Positions 43,401 through 52,729 of a stretch of DNA of 64,000 nt are shown here, in pieces. The translations under genes and the position numbers were made by a program. Source of the DNA: Burkholderia singularis (GTDB lineage Bacteria; Pseudomonadota; Gammaproteobacteria; Burkholderiales; Burkholderiaceae); assembly GCF_900176645.1 (NCBI RefSeq), contig NZ_FXAN01000126.1:62001-126000 (forward strand), read 5' to 3'. Numbering within the stretch: position 1 is the stretch's first letter; each line of letters starts with the position of its first letter. Below the pieces are notes generated by a model that had not been told where the DNA came from, made no database searches, and saw nothing but the letters and a program-made list of their open reading frames with translations.

Positions 43401-45497
43401 TTACGCCGTTGCGATCAGCGGATCGCTGGTGCTCGGCCGGCCCGTCTCGACGTGACCCGCGAAGCGGCGCAGGAAGCCGTTCGGGATGCCGTCGGTGATC
43501 GACAGGTCGTACCAATGATGGCTGCCGCGCAGGTCCCAATAATCGTCGATCTGTTGGCCCGGCCTGAGTTCGTGCACGCGCGGGCTGCCGCCGTAGGCAT
43601 TGGTCACCGTCAGGCGCACCGTCTTGCGTCCGCGGTTCGTCAGGCGCAGCGTGATATTGCCGTTCGCAACGTCGTAGCCGTAGATCACTTCCGGGTTCGC
43701 GGTGAGGCCGAGCGCGGCCGCCGTCGAGCCGCGGAATTGGCACAGGAAGCCGTTCGGGCCGTACACCGACAGGTCGTAGACGCTCAGCGTGAGCGCCGTG
43801 CTCCATTCGTCCGACAGCCGTTTGCCCGCTTCGACCGTGTATGCCCACGGGCCGTCGATGCGATTGGCGGCCGTGACCTGGAACGCCGCGCCGGCGCGGC
43901 CGCGATTCGCGAAGGTCAGCTTGAACTTGCCGGTCGAGGTATCGATGCGGCCGAATACGAACAGCTCGTAGGGCAGCGCACGCGCGGCGCGCAGGCCCGC
44001 TTCCTGTTTCGGCAGCGATTGCGCGACGGGCGGCACCGGCACGTAGCTCGAATGGCGGTTGCGATCGGGCGGCGCATAGCCGCTCGTGTCGGGCAGCGTC
44101 GGCCAGCTCGCGTCGGGCGACGCGAAGTTGAACGCCGACGTCAGATCGCCGCACACCGCGCGCCGCCAGGGCGACACATTGCCGGCCGTCGCGCCGAAGC
44201 GCTGTTCGAGGAATTGCAGCAGCGACGTGTGATCGAACGTCTGCGAGCAGACCCAGCCGCCCTTCGTCCACGGCGACACGACGAGCATCGGCACGCGCGG
44301 CCCGAGGCCGTAAGCGCCGGCCATGTGGGTGGCGTCGCCCGGATAGATCTCGTTGGTGGTCGCGACGCTCGACAGGCCGTTGTCGCGCGATTGCGGCGCG
44401 AACGGCGGCGCGACGTGATCGAAGAAGCCGTCGTTTTCGTCGTAGGTGATGAACAGCGCGGTCTTGCTCCACAGTTCCGGATTCGACGTCAGCGTCTTGA
44501 GCACCTGCTCGATGTACCACGCGCCATAGTTCGCGGGCCAGTTCGGATGCTCGGAATAGGCTTCCGGCGCGCAGATCCACGACACCTGCGGCAGCGTGCC
44601 GTTGGCCACATCGGCCTTGAGCACGTCGAACAGCGTGCCGCCCGCGCTGATATTGGTGCCGGTGCGCGCTTTCTCGTACAGAGGGCTGCCCGGCTGCGCG
44701 TTCTGGTATTGCTTGAAGTAAAGCAGCGAATTGTCGCCATAGTTGCCGATGTACGGGTTGTTCGTCCAACCCCACGAACCGGCTGCGTTCAGGCCGTTGC
44801 CGACGTCCTGATAGATCTTCCACGATACGCCCGCTTGTTCGAGCGCTTCCGGATACGTGCTCCAGCCGTAGCCGGCCTCCTCGTTGCCGAGCACCGGGCC
44901 GCCGCCCGCGCCGTCGTTGCCGACGTAGCCCGTCCACATGTAGTAGCGGTTCGGGTCGGTCGAACTGGGAATCGAGCAGTGATACGCGTCGCAGATCGTG
45001 AAGGCGTCGGCGAGTTGATAGTGGAACGGGATGTCGTTGCGCTCGAGGTAGGCCATCGTGGTCGTCCCTTTGTTCAGGACCCATTGGTCGCAACGGCCCT
45101 TGTTCAGCGCGCCGTGCGTGTCCTGCCAGCCGTGCGGCAGATCCTGGATGAACTGCATGCCGAGATTTTGCGCATCCGGATGGAACGGCAGCAGTTCCGC
45201 GAGCGGCAGCAATTGATTGGGCACCGGCTGATGGAATACCGATTTGCCGTTTTGCAGGATCAGCGCACGCGGATCGCCGAAGCCCCGCACGCCGCGCAGC
45301 TTGCCGAAATAATGGTCGAACGAGCGGTTCTCCTGCATCAGGATGACGACGTGCTCGATGTCGCGGATCGTGCCGGTCCGATAGTTGGCGGGGATCGCGA
45401 GCGCCTCGCGGATCACGGGCGGAAAAAGCTGCAGAGCGGCCGCGCCTGCCGTGCCGGCGGCGAGCCGCAGAAAATCGCGGCGATTCTGGGTGGTCAT
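43401..45497 (-). CDS. Phospholipase C, phosphocholine-type, Tat-exported
   Basis: The 698-residue product begins with a twin-arginine signal (TQNRRDFLRLAAG), so it is exported folded through the Tat system. The catalytic part (about 45-460) belongs to the phosphoesterase family of Pseudomonas PlcH/PlcN, with HVVILMQENRSFDHYFGKLRGVRGFGD and ITYDENDGFFDHVAPP containing metal ligands. Two C-terminal beta-domains follow (about 490-580 and 590-685, each with a KLTFANRG or ITLRLTNRGRKTVR pattern). It hydrolyses phosphatidylcholine and related lipids outside the cytoplasm; such enzymes are virulence-associated in the B. pseudomallei group. ATG 45497 is the Tat start. No haemolytic-type accessory gene is adjacent. 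Confidence 0.95.
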   Translation of the reverse strand: MTTQNRRDFLRLAAGTAGAAALQLFPPVIREALAIPANYRTGTIRDIEHVVILMQENRSFDHYFGKLRGVRGFGDPRALILQNGKSVFHQPVPNQLLPLAELLPFHPDAQNLGMQFIQDLPHGWQDTHGALNKGRCDQWVLNKGTTTMAYLERNDIPFHYQLADAFTICDAYHCSIPSSTDPNRYYMWTGYVGNDGAGGGPVLGNEEAGYGWSTYPEALEQAGVSWKIYQDVGNGLNAAGSWGWTNNPYIGNYGDNSLLYFKQYQNAQPGSPLYEKARTGTNISAGGTLFDVLKADVANGTLPQVSWICAPEAYSEHPNWPANYGAWYIEQVLKTLTSNPELWSKTALFITYDENDGFFDHVAPPFAPQSRDNGLSSVATTNEIYPGDATHMAGAYGLGPRVPMLVVSPWTKGGWVCSQTFDHTSLLQFLEQRFGATAGNVSPWRRAVCGDLTSAFNFASPDASWPTLPDTSGYAPPDRNRHSSYVPVPPVAQSLPKQEAGLRAARALPYELFVFGRIDTSTGKFKLTFANRGRAGAAFQVTAANRIDGPWAYTVEAGKRLSDEWSTALTLSVYDLSVYGPNGFLCQFRGSTAAALGLTANPEVIYGYDVANGNITLRLTNRGRKTVRLTVTNAYGGSPRVHELRPGQQIDDYWDLRGSHHWYDLSITDGIPNGFLRRFAGHVETGRPSTSDPLIATA

Positions 45498-45787
45498 GTC
45501 GTGGCTTCCTGGATGGGGATGGGCAGCTTCGATGGCCTGCGTGATGGCGGTCGGCCGCGTGCGCCCTGCGTCGGGCGGCGCGCCGTTCTGGGTAGCGTGA
45601 CGAATGGTGTGAGAAAACGGTGACACCGATATGAAAGCGGCGTCGGGAGGCGCTGCCGCCCCTTTTGCTCGACGAGCGCATGCGCGGATAGGGCAGGGCG
45701 GCGGCGCGCTGCCGCGCGAGCGGCGCGCATTCACCGTCCGCCGTCCGCCGTCGGCTGGCGCGCCGCCGGGCGGGCGCGGGCGGCGCG

Positions 45788-46651
45788 TTATTCCGCGCCG
45801 GTGAGCCACGCGCCGAACCACTCGCTTGGCCGCGCGATCTCGTCTTGTGCGGCGACGAGTTCAAGCTCGTAGCGGCGCGCGTCGTAGGTTGCCTTGACGA
45901 CCGCGTGCACGGCGGCAAGCGTATGTTCGAATGCGGCGCGCACGCTGTCGCCGCGCAGGCGGCGCGCGACGAACACGGCGCTCGTCAGATCGCCGACGCC
46001 GACCGGATGCCGGGGAAACGCGTACAACGGCCGCTGGCCGATCCACGCCTCGGTTTCGGTGACGACGAGCATATTGAAACGGTCGGCGGGACTATTGCGG
46101 TCATGCAGGTGCTTGACCAGGATCAGCTTCGGCCCGCGACGGATGATCGTGCGGCAGGCGTCGATTGCTTCGGGCACCGTCTCGATGCGCCGCCCGGCAA
46201 GCTTTTGCAACTCGCTGTGATTGGGCGCCATGCCGTCCGCAAGCTCGGGCAGCTCGGCGACGATCAACTCCTCCACGCCGGGCTCGGGCCGGATGCCGCC
46301 CGTCTGGCCCATCGCCGGGTCGCAGAAATACCACGCGTTCGGGTTGGTCGCCTTCACGGTGCGCACGATGTCGATGGCCGCACGCGCTTGCGCGGGCGAG
46401 CCGAGAAAGCCCGACAGCACCGCGTCGCAGCGTTTGAGCGCGCCGATTGCGGCGATGCCGTCGACGAGCTGCTCCATCTTTGCCGCATCGATCGCGCTGC
46501 CTGCCCAGTGGCCGTATTGCATGTGATTCGAAAGCTGCACGGTGTTGAGCGGCCAAACGTTGACGCCGAGCCGCTGCATCGGAAACACGGCGGCGCTATT
46601 GCCCGCATGGCCGTAAATGACGTGCGACTGGATGCTGAGGACGTTTTTCAT
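45788..46651 (-). CDS. pdxY: Pyridoxal kinase
   Basis: PdxY phosphorylates pyridoxal in the B6 salvage pathway. The 287-residue product is a ribokinase-like enzyme with the start MKNVLSIQSHVIYGHAGNSAAVFPMQRLG and the C-terminal anion hole and catalytic Asp in HPVGVGDLTSAVFVARRL. It has the exact family length. ATG 46651 is the family start; the frame is open further upstream. It is divergent from the alpha/beta hydrolase gene. The pdxJ gene for de novo B6 synthesis is at 14596 in the same window, but they are not linked. Confidence 0.96.
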   Translation of the reverse strand: MKNVLSIQSHVIYGHAGNSAAVFPMQRLGVNVWPLNTVQLSNHMQYGHWAGSAIDAAKMEQLVDGIAAIGALKRCDAVLSGFLGSPAQARAAIDIVRTVKATNPNAWYFCDPAMGQTGGIRPEPGVEELIVAELPELADGMAPNHSELQKLAGRRIETVPEAIDACRTIIRRGPKLILVKHLHDRNSPADRFNMLVVTETEAWIGQRPLYAFPRHPVGVGDLTSAVFVARRLRGDSVRAAFEHTLAAVHAVVKATYDARRYELELVAAQDEIARPSEWFGAWLTGAE

Positions 46652-46857
46652 GATGGGTGGGGCATACGGCAGGCTCGTCGGACTATGCCGCAAGATACAT
46701 GACTTTCCCCGATTCGCGGAAACATCCGGTGCGCTTCGTTTCGTCCGCGCGGGCCCGGTGAACGTACAATGGCTCGCGGTTCGCGGCCGGGCGCGCAGGC
46801 CGGGCTCGCCGCGCTCCGGTTTCTTTCGACCTTCTTTATTGGCTTCGTTCGGCTTCG

Positions 46858-48081
46858 ATGATGGCTCCGGTTCGCAAAATAGGGTGGTTCGCGCGGCTTG
46901 CCGCGTGGGCTTGTGCCGCCGCCGCGGCGGCGCTGCAGGCGGCCGCCGTGGCGGCACCGGCGCACGGCACGTCTTCGGCGAGTGAGGTCGCGGCGCCGGC
47001 GTCCGGGCCGCCGACGGCGGCTTCGCCGCCCGCGGCGGCGTCAGCCGGCGGCCGGCCGGCGGGCTTGTCGCCTGCCGAGGCCACGGGCCGGGCGGCAGTC
47101 GACGCGCCGGTGTACGGCGAGCAGCTCGAAGGTTTCGCGTATGCGTATCCCGTGCGGCATTACGCGTTCACGTCGCAGCGGGAAACGCTGCAAATGGCCT
47201 ATCTCGACGTGCATCCGGAGCATCCGAACGGCCGTACCGTCGTGTTGCTGCATGGGAAGAATTTCTGCGCGGGCACCTGGGAACAGACCGTCGGCGTGCT
47301 GACGAAGGCCGGTTACCGGGTCGTCGCGCCCGATCAGATCGGTTTTTGCAAGTCGACCAAGCCCGAGCGCTATCAGTACAGCTTCCAGCAGCTTGCCCAC
47401 AACACACACGCGCTGCTCGAATCGATCGGCGTGAAGGCGGCGGCGATCGTCGGCCATTCCACCGGCGGCATGCTCGCGGTGCGCTATGCGCTGATGTACC
47501 CGAAAGACACGCAGCAGCTCGTGCTCGTCAATCCGATCGGCCTGGAGGATTGGAAAGCGCTGGGCGTGCCGCCGCTGTCGGTCGATTACTGGTACGCGCG
47601 CGAACTGAAGACGACAGCCGACGAGATCCGCCGCTACGAGCAGCATACGTATTACGCGGGCGAGTGGTCGCCGGCTTACGAGCGCTGGGTGCAGATGCTC
47701 GCCGGCATGTATCGCGGACCGGGGCGGGACGCGGTTGCGTGGAATTCGGCGCGCGTCTACGACATGATCTTCACGCAGCCGGTGGTCTACGAGTTCGGTG
47801 CGATCAAGGCGCCGACGCTGCTGTTGATCGGCGACAAGGACACGACCGCGATCGGCAAGGACGCCGCGCCGCCCGACGTGTACGCGAAGCTCGGCCGCTA
47901 TCCGGTGCTCGCCAAGCGCGCGCAGGCGGCGATTCCGGGCGCGGTGCTGCGCGAGTTTCCGCTGCTCGGCCATGCGCCGCAGATTCAGGACCCCGCTGCG
48001 TTTCATGAGGCGCTGCTCGATGGGCTCGCGCACGTCAAGCCGTCGGGGCCGGCGCCCGCCGCGCGCGGGGCCGCAGAGTAG
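46858..48081 (+). CDS. Exported alpha/beta hydrolase
   Basis: The 407-residue product starts with a membrane-directing signal (WFARLAAWACAAAAAALQAAAVAA), then ~55 residues of Ala/Pro/Gly-rich spacer, and the hydrolase domain from about residue 90. The triad is readable: Ser in VGHSTGGM, Asp in IGDKDTTAIG, His in LLGHAPQIQD; the oxyanion region is VLLHGKNFCAGTW. It is probably an esterase-type enzyme in the periplasm or outside; the substrate is unknown. ATG 46858 and ATG 46861 are both possible. It is 206 bases from pdxY, divergent. Confidence 0.9.
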   Translation: MMAPVRKIGWFARLAAWACAAAAAALQAAAVAAPAHGTSSASEVAAPASGPPTAASPPAAASAGGRPAGLSPAEATGRAAVDAPVYGEQLEGFAYAYPVRHYAFTSQRETLQMAYLDVHPEHPNGRTVVLLHGKNFCAGTWEQTVGVLTKAGYRVVAPDQIGFCKSTKPERYQYSFQQLAHNTHALLESIGVKAAAIVGHSTGGMLAVRYALMYPKDTQQLVLVNPIGLEDWKALGVPPLSVDYWYARELKTTADEIRRYEQHTYYAGEWSPAYERWVQMLAGMYRGPGRDAVAWNSARVYDMIFTQPVVYEFGAIKAPTLLLIGDKDTTAIGKDAAPPDVYAKLGRYPVLAKRAQAAIPGAVLREFPLLGHAPQIQDPAAFHEALLDGLAHVKPSGPAPAARGAAE

Positions 48082-48238
48082 GCAGGCGTTCGCGCGGCGC
48101 GCGCCGGCGCCGGGGCGCTGCCACAGGAGCACGGGCGACGGAAAGGGCGCAGCGAAGCGCAAGCGGCCGGGCCGCCGGGGTCAGGTTTTCGGTGCAACGC
48201 GCGCCGCCGCCCGTGCTCGTCCGTTCGCCCATCGGGTG

Positions 48239-48271
48239 GCCGGGCGGGCGCGCGGCGAGTACCCGCCCGGC
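48239..48271. terminator. GC-rich hairpin between two converging genes
   Basis: GCCGGGCGGG (48239-48248) pairs with CCCGCCCGGC (48262-48271), a perfect 10-bp stem with a 13-base loop, between the hydrolase and luciferase-like genes. No T-run on either side, so a role as a terminator is only suggested by its position. Confidence 0.4.
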
Positions 48272-48281
48272 GCCGGCCGGA

Positions 48282-49283
48282 TCAGGCCGCGCTCAACGCG
48301 TCGCGCACCTGCGCGGTGAGTTCATACGAACGAAGCCGCGCGCCATGATCGTAGATCTGCGCGGCGACAATCAGCTCATCCGCGCCTGTCTGCGCAATCA
48401 GTTGGCCGAGCCGTTCGCGCACCGTGGCGGGCGAGCCGACCGCCGCGAACGACAGTGCGCGCTCGATGCTCGCGCGTTCCAGCTCGGTCGCGCCGAGCGC
48501 GTCGATCGATTCGACGGGCGGCGGCAACTGCTGCGGCGTGCCGCGCCGCAAATTCAGGAACTGCTGCTGCACCGACGTGAACAGACGCCGCGCCTGATCG
48601 TCGGTATCGGCGGCGAACACGTTGACGCCGACCATCGCATACGGCTTGTCGAGCGCCGCGGACGGCCGGAACTGCGTGCGATAGACGTCGAGCGCGCGCA
48701 TCAGGTAATCCGGGGCGAAGTGCGACGCGAAGGCGAACGGCAGCCCGAGCATCGCGGCGAGCTGGGCGCTGAAGAGGCTCGAACCGAGCAGCCAGATCGG
48801 CACGTCGAGGCCCGCGCCGGGCACCGCGCGCACCTGCTGGCCGGCCACGGGCGCGGCGAAGTAGCGCTGCAACTCGACGACATCGTCCGGAAATGCGTCG
48901 GCGCTCGTGAGCAGCTCGCGCCTGAGCGCGCGGGCGGTGGTCTGGTCGGTGCCGGGCGCGCGCCCGAGGCCGAGATCGATGCGCCCCGGGTAGAGCGAGG
49001 CCAGCGTGCCGAACTGCTCGGCAATCACGAGCGGCGCATGGTTGGGCAGCATCACGCCGCCGGAGCCGACGCGGATCGTCTGCGTCGCGCCCGCGACATG
49101 GCCGATCACGACCGCGGTCGCCGCGCTCGCGATGCCGGGCATGTTGTGGTGTTCGGCCAGCCAGTAGCGGCGATAGCCCCAGCGTTCGGCATGCCGGGCG
49201 AGATCGGCACTGTGGCGCAACGCCTGCGCGGCGTCGGCGCCGGCGGGGATCGGCGCGAGATCGAGTACGGAAAACGGAATCAT
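48282..49283 (-). CDS. Luciferase-like flavin-dependent monooxygenase
   Basis: The 333-residue product is a single-component LLM-class enzyme with the start MIPFSVLDLAPIPAGADAAQALRHS, WGYRRYWLAEHHNMPGIASAATAVVIGHVAGAT, and VGSGGVMLPNHAPLVIAEQFGTLASLYPGRIDLGLGRAPG, a pattern seen in the MsnO8-type subgroup. It should use reduced FMN from a separate reductase; the substrate is unknown. ATG 49283 fits the domain start. It stands alone and is divergent from hpnI by 657 bases. Confidence 0.92.
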   Translation of the reverse strand: MIPFSVLDLAPIPAGADAAQALRHSADLARHAERWGYRRYWLAEHHNMPGIASAATAVVIGHVAGATQTIRVGSGGVMLPNHAPLVIAEQFGTLASLYPGRIDLGLGRAPGTDQTTARALRRELLTSADAFPDDVVELQRYFAAPVAGQQVRAVPGAGLDVPIWLLGSSLFSAQLAAMLGLPFAFASHFAPDYLMRALDVYRTQFRPSAALDKPYAMVGVNVFAADTDDQARRLFTSVQQQFLNLRRGTPQQLPPPVESIDALGATELERASIERALSFAAVGSPATVRERLGQLIAQTGADELIVAAQIYDHGARLRSYELTAQVRDALSAA

Positions 49284-49940
49284 GGCGAAAACGGGGCGGA
49301 TGGCGTGAATGGATGGGGCACGGGCCGATGAGCGCCGCAGATGATGCATGCGCGCAACAAACGCAGCAGATTGTGCCAAAGCGATTCGCGTTTCGCTGAC
49401 GGCGGGAACATACCCCTGTCGCGATGAGGGGTGGAACGGCGTGACGATGTGCCGCAACCGGGCGCCGGAGATTGTTCTTGCAATGCACGGTAATCGAACG
49501 GAATGCCATGAAATTTCGGGCGATTCGATGCGAATATTTCGCGCTATCTTAAAAAACACGCAATATGCTTACGTTTGCAGCGCCAGTGTCCTGCAAAATG
49601 CTTACGCGAACGCACGGCTATTGCATGGAAATAGCGCTCATCTGCACCGATTTTTCTTGTAGGGCAACAGTCTTTCCACGCAAGTCGCGAGCGCGGCGGG
49701 CTCGGCACTGCTAAAATTCGCCGCCTGTATCCATCGCGCTCACGGATTCCGTTCCATTCCCCCTGCGCTTCGCCGCAAAGCTGCACGGGAGCCTCGGGAT
49801 ATTGGCCGCACGGCCTGTTCCGGTGCGTTGCGTGCCGTCGAAAGTGCAAGAAGAGGAGTTGGGATCGTGCCCAGAATCGTCCCTGCTGAAACATCGCCGC
49901 CCCGTTTTGCCCCGCGTGCGCCCGTTCGGAGGCGCGCGGC
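49284..49940. other. 657-base divergent region before the hopanoid genes
   Basis: The part at 49500-49660 is clearly AT-richer and carries direct and inverted repeats (49561-49606). A possible 25-codon reading frame lies at 49867-49944, overlapping the hpnI start. TAAAAT at 49712-49717 is a -10 candidate with no good -35. A 104-codon frame at 49348-49662 does not look like a protein. Confidence 0.55.
49561..49606. repeat. Direct and inverted repeats upstream of hpnI
   Basis: CAATATGCTTACG (49561-49573) recurs as CAAAATGCTTACG (49594-49606), 33 bases apart start to start. Between and overlapping them TTTGCAG (49574-49580) and CTGCAAA (49591-49597) are inverted with a 10-base spacer. The layout suggests a binding site for a dimeric regulator or a small stem-loop. 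Confidence 0.5.
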
Positions 49941-49944
49941 ATGA
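49867..49944 (+). CDS. Possible 25-codon upstream open reading frame, coupled to hpnI
   Basis: A GTG start at 49867 is preceded by AAGAGGAG with 8 bases of spacing, a ribosome site better than most in the window. The frame runs 25 codons, is rich in Pro, Arg and Ala, and its TGA (49942-49944) overlaps the hpnI ATG (49941) as ATGA. This is the classic layout of translational coupling. hpnI also has its own GGAGG site (49927-49931). It may be a leader peptide or chance; no homology can be judged at this length. Confidence 0.35.
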   Translation: MPRIVPAETSPPRFAPRAPVRRRAA

Positions 49945-51116
49945 CGGAGCCGGTTTCTTTCGTCGAATGGGTGCTGCTCGCGCTGATTTGCGCGGCCTGC
50001 GCTTACGCGGCGTTCGCCGCGTTCGCGCCCGCGCCGCGCGTGCCGCGCACGGCCGCGCGCGACGGCTTCGAGCCTGTCAGCGTGCTCAAGCCGTTGTGCG
50101 GGTTCGAGCCGCATCTATACGAAAATCTCGCGACCTTCTGCGAACAGCGTCATCCGCGCTATCAATTGCTGTTCGGCGTCGCCTCGGCGGCCGATCCTGC
50201 CGTGGCCGTGGTGCGCCGCCTGATCGCCGCCTATCCGGAAACCGACATCGAGCTGGTGATCGACGCGCGCGTGTACGGCAAGAACCTGAAGGTCAGCAAT
50301 CTCGTCAATCTTGCCGAGCGCGCACGCTACGGGCGCATCGTGATCGCGGATAGCGACATCGCGGTCGAGCCGGATTACCTGACGCGTGTGAGCGCGCCGC
50401 TCGCGGACCCGTCGGTCGGCGTGGTCACTTGCCTGTATCATGCGCGCAGCGTCGGCGGCTTCTGGGCGCGGATCGGCGCGCAATTCGTCGATGCGTGGTT
50501 CGCGCCGTCGGTACGGATCACGCATTTCGGCGGATCGAGCCGGTTCGGGTTCGGCGCCACGCTCGCGCTCACGCGCGCGACGCTCGACAAGATCGGCGGT
50601 TTCCATGCGCTGAAGGACGAACTGGCGGACGATTACTGGCTCGCCGAGCTGCCGCGCCGGTTCGGCCTGCGCACGGTGCTGTCCGAGGTGATCGTCGCCA
50701 CCGACGTGACCGAGGCGAAGGTCGTGCCGCTGTGGCTGCGCGAAACGCGCTGGCTGCGCACGATCCGCTCGCTGAATCCGGCCGGCTTCGCATTCCTGTT
50801 CATCACGTTTACCGCGCCGTGGCTCGCCACGGGCGCGTGGCTCGCGGTGCGGCTCAACGGTTCGGCCGCGGGCGTCGCGGCGGCCGCGGCGGTGGCGCTC
50901 GGCACGTTCGCGCGGCTTGCGCTGCATGCGCGCGGCAGCGCCGGCGTGCGCGCATTCTGGCGCGATTTGCCGCTGGTGCCGGTGCGCGATGCGCTGCTGG
51001 CGCTCGAGTGGCTCGCCGCCGTGTTCGGCACGCAGGTGGTGTGGCGCGGCGAGCGGATGGAGGTCGTCGGCGGCGGCGCGCGTGCGACCGTCGTCGAGGC
51101 GGGAGATGGCCGCTAG
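49941..51116 (+). CDS. hpnI: Hopanoid glycosyltransferase HpnI
   Basis: HpnI adds N-acetylglucosamine to bacteriohopanetetrol, the first step of the composite hopanoid head group. The 391-residue product has an N-terminal membrane segment (VLLALICAACAYAAFAAFAP), a family 2-type transferase domain (VSVLKPLCGFEPHLYENLATFCEQ, VIADSDIAVEPDYL with the D-x-D-like metal site, DELADDYWLAELPRR), and C-terminal membrane segments. This matches the ceramide-glucosyltransferase-like HpnI. It heads hpnI-hpnJ-hpnK-hpnL, the set known from Burkholderia and other hopanoid producers. Confidence 0.93.
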   Translation: MTEPVSFVEWVLLALICAACAYAAFAAFAPAPRVPRTAARDGFEPVSVLKPLCGFEPHLYENLATFCEQRHPRYQLLFGVASAADPAVAVVRRLIAAYPETDIELVIDARVYGKNLKVSNLVNLAERARYGRIVIADSDIAVEPDYLTRVSAPLADPSVGVVTCLYHARSVGGFWARIGAQFVDAWFAPSVRITHFGGSSRFGFGATLALTRATLDKIGGFHALKDELADDYWLAELPRRFGLRTVLSEVIVATDVTEAKVVPLWLRETRWLRTIRSLNPAGFAFLFITFTAPWLATGAWLAVRLNGSAAGVAAAAAVALGTFARLALHARGSAGVRAFWRDLPLVPVRDALLALEWLAAVFGTQVVWRGERMEVVGGGARATVVEAGDGR

Positions 51117-51304
51117 GCGCGCGGCGGGAGCGAACAGGCGAAACACCGAGCAGATCCAGCGCAAGCGCACGACGCGACGGCCGAACGCAAGTGCGCGGCG
51201 CAAGCGAATACCCAAGGATGCGCGGGCGGCAACAGGCGGCCCGCGATTTTCGAACATTGCACTCAGACGAATTGACATCTATGCAGCAGGCTACCGGAGC
51301 ATTC

Positions 51305-52726
51305 ATGAAAACGCTGTTCTTGCAGGCCCCTTCGTATGACGGCTTCGACGGCGGCGCGGGTTCCCGCTATCAGGCAAAGCGCGAGATCCGCTCCTTCTGG
51401 TATCCGACCTGGCTCGCGCAGCCGGCCGCGCTCGTGCCGGGCAGCCGCGTGCTCGACGCGCCCGCGGACGGCCTGTCGGTCGGCGCGACGCTGAAAATCG
51501 CGAGCGACTACGATCTCGTGATCATCCATACGAGCACGCCGTCGTTTCCGACCGATGCGTTGTTCGCGGAAGACCTGAAGAAGATGAAGCCGTCGATCCT
51601 GATCGGCATGGTCGGCGCGAAGGTTGCGGTCGATCCGCACAACTCGCTGACGGCGACCGACGCGATCGATTTCGTCTGCCGCGAGGAATTCGACTATACG
51701 TGCCGCGACATCGCGGCGGGCTTGCCGTTCGCCGAGATTCTCGGCATGAGCTACCGCGCGAAGGACGGCTCGATCGAGCACAACGGCCCGCGTCCGATGA
51801 TCGAGAACATGGACGAACTGCCGTTCGTCGCGCCCGTCTACAAGCGCGACCTGAAGATCGAGAATTACTTCATCGGCTACCTGAACTATCCATACGTGTC
51901 GATCTACACGGGCCGCGGCTGCCGCTCGAAGTGCACGTTCTGCCTGTGGCCGCAGACGGTCGGCGGCCATCGCTATCGCGTGCGCTCGGTCGAAAGCGTG
52001 CTGGCCGAGGTGAAGTGGATTCGCGACAACATGCCGGAAGTCAAGGAGATCATGTTCGACGACGACACGTTCACCGACTTCAAGCCGCGCGTCGAGGAAA
52101 TCGCGCGCGGGCTCGGCAAGCTCGGCGTCACGTGGTCGTGCAACGCGAAGGCGAACGTGCCGTATTCGACGCTGAAGATCATGAAGGAGAACGGCCTGCG
52201 CCTGCTGCTCGTCGGCTACGAGTCGGGCGACGACCAGATTCTCCTGAACATCAAGAAGGGTCTGCGCACCGATATCGCGCGCCGTTTCAACGAGGACTGC
52301 AAGAAGCTCGGCATCAAGATCCACGGCACCTTCATCCTCGGCCTGCCGGGCGAGACGAAGGAGACGATCAAGAAGACGATCGAATACGCGAAGGAAATCA
52401 ATCCGCACACGATCCAAGTGTCGCTCGCCGCGCCGTATCCGGGCACGCGCCTGTACGCCCAGGCGGTCGAGAACGGCTGGATGGAAGAGAACAAGACGAT
52501 CAACCTCGTCAGCAAGGAAGGCGTGCAGCTTGCTGCGATCGGCTATCCGCACCTGCCGAAGGAAGAGATCTATCACGAGCTCGAACATTTCTATCGCGCG
52601 TTCTATTTCCGCCCGTCGAAGATTTGGGAAATCGTTCGCGAGATGCTGACGAGCTGGGACATGATGAAGCGCCGGCTGCGTGAAGGCGTGGAGTTTTTCC
52701 GCTTCCTGCGTGCGCACGAGGCGTGA
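51305..52726 (+). CDS. hpnJ: Hopanoid radical SAM enzyme HpnJ
   Basis: HpnJ converts the glucosamine ring of the head group into the cyclitol ether by a radical reaction. The 473-residue product has an N-terminal cobalamin-binding-like region (about 1-170) and the radical SAM core with the CxxxCxxC iron-sulfur motif in GRGCRSKCTFCLWP, followed by FILGLPGETKETIKK. An ATG at 51281 is in frame, but GGAG sits six bases before ATG 51305, which is chosen. A 188-base gap separates it from hpnI, the largest in the set. hpnK follows after 3 bases. Confidence 0.95.
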   Translation: MKTLFLQAPSYDGFDGGAGSRYQAKREIRSFWYPTWLAQPAALVPGSRVLDAPADGLSVGATLKIASDYDLVIIHTSTPSFPTDALFAEDLKKMKPSILIGMVGAKVAVDPHNSLTATDAIDFVCREEFDYTCRDIAAGLPFAEILGMSYRAKDGSIEHNGPRPMIENMDELPFVAPVYKRDLKIENYFIGYLNYPYVSIYTGRGCRSKCTFCLWPQTVGGHRYRVRSVESVLAEVKWIRDNMPEVKEIMFDDDTFTDFKPRVEEIARGLGKLGVTWSCNAKANVPYSTLKIMKENGLRLLLVGYESGDDQILLNIKKGLRTDIARRFNEDCKKLGIKIHGTFILGLPGETKETIKKTIEYAKEINPHTIQVSLAAPYPGTRLYAQAVENGWMEENKTINLVSKEGVQLAAIGYPHLPKEEIYHELEHFYRAFYFRPSKIWEIVREMLTSWDMMKRRLREGVEFFRFLRAHEA

Positions 52727-52729
52727 TTC

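Noticed and set aside
43230..45623. 797-codon open frame on the plus strand over the phospholipase C gene
   Set aside because: The opposite strand encodes an intact phospholipase with signal peptide and catalytic motifs; the plus-strand frame is Arg/Ala/Val-rich without any recognisable domain.
49348..49662. 104-codon open frame upstream of the hopanoid genes
   Set aside because: No ribosome site, no hydrophobic or domain pattern, and it runs through the repeat-rich region that looks regulatory.
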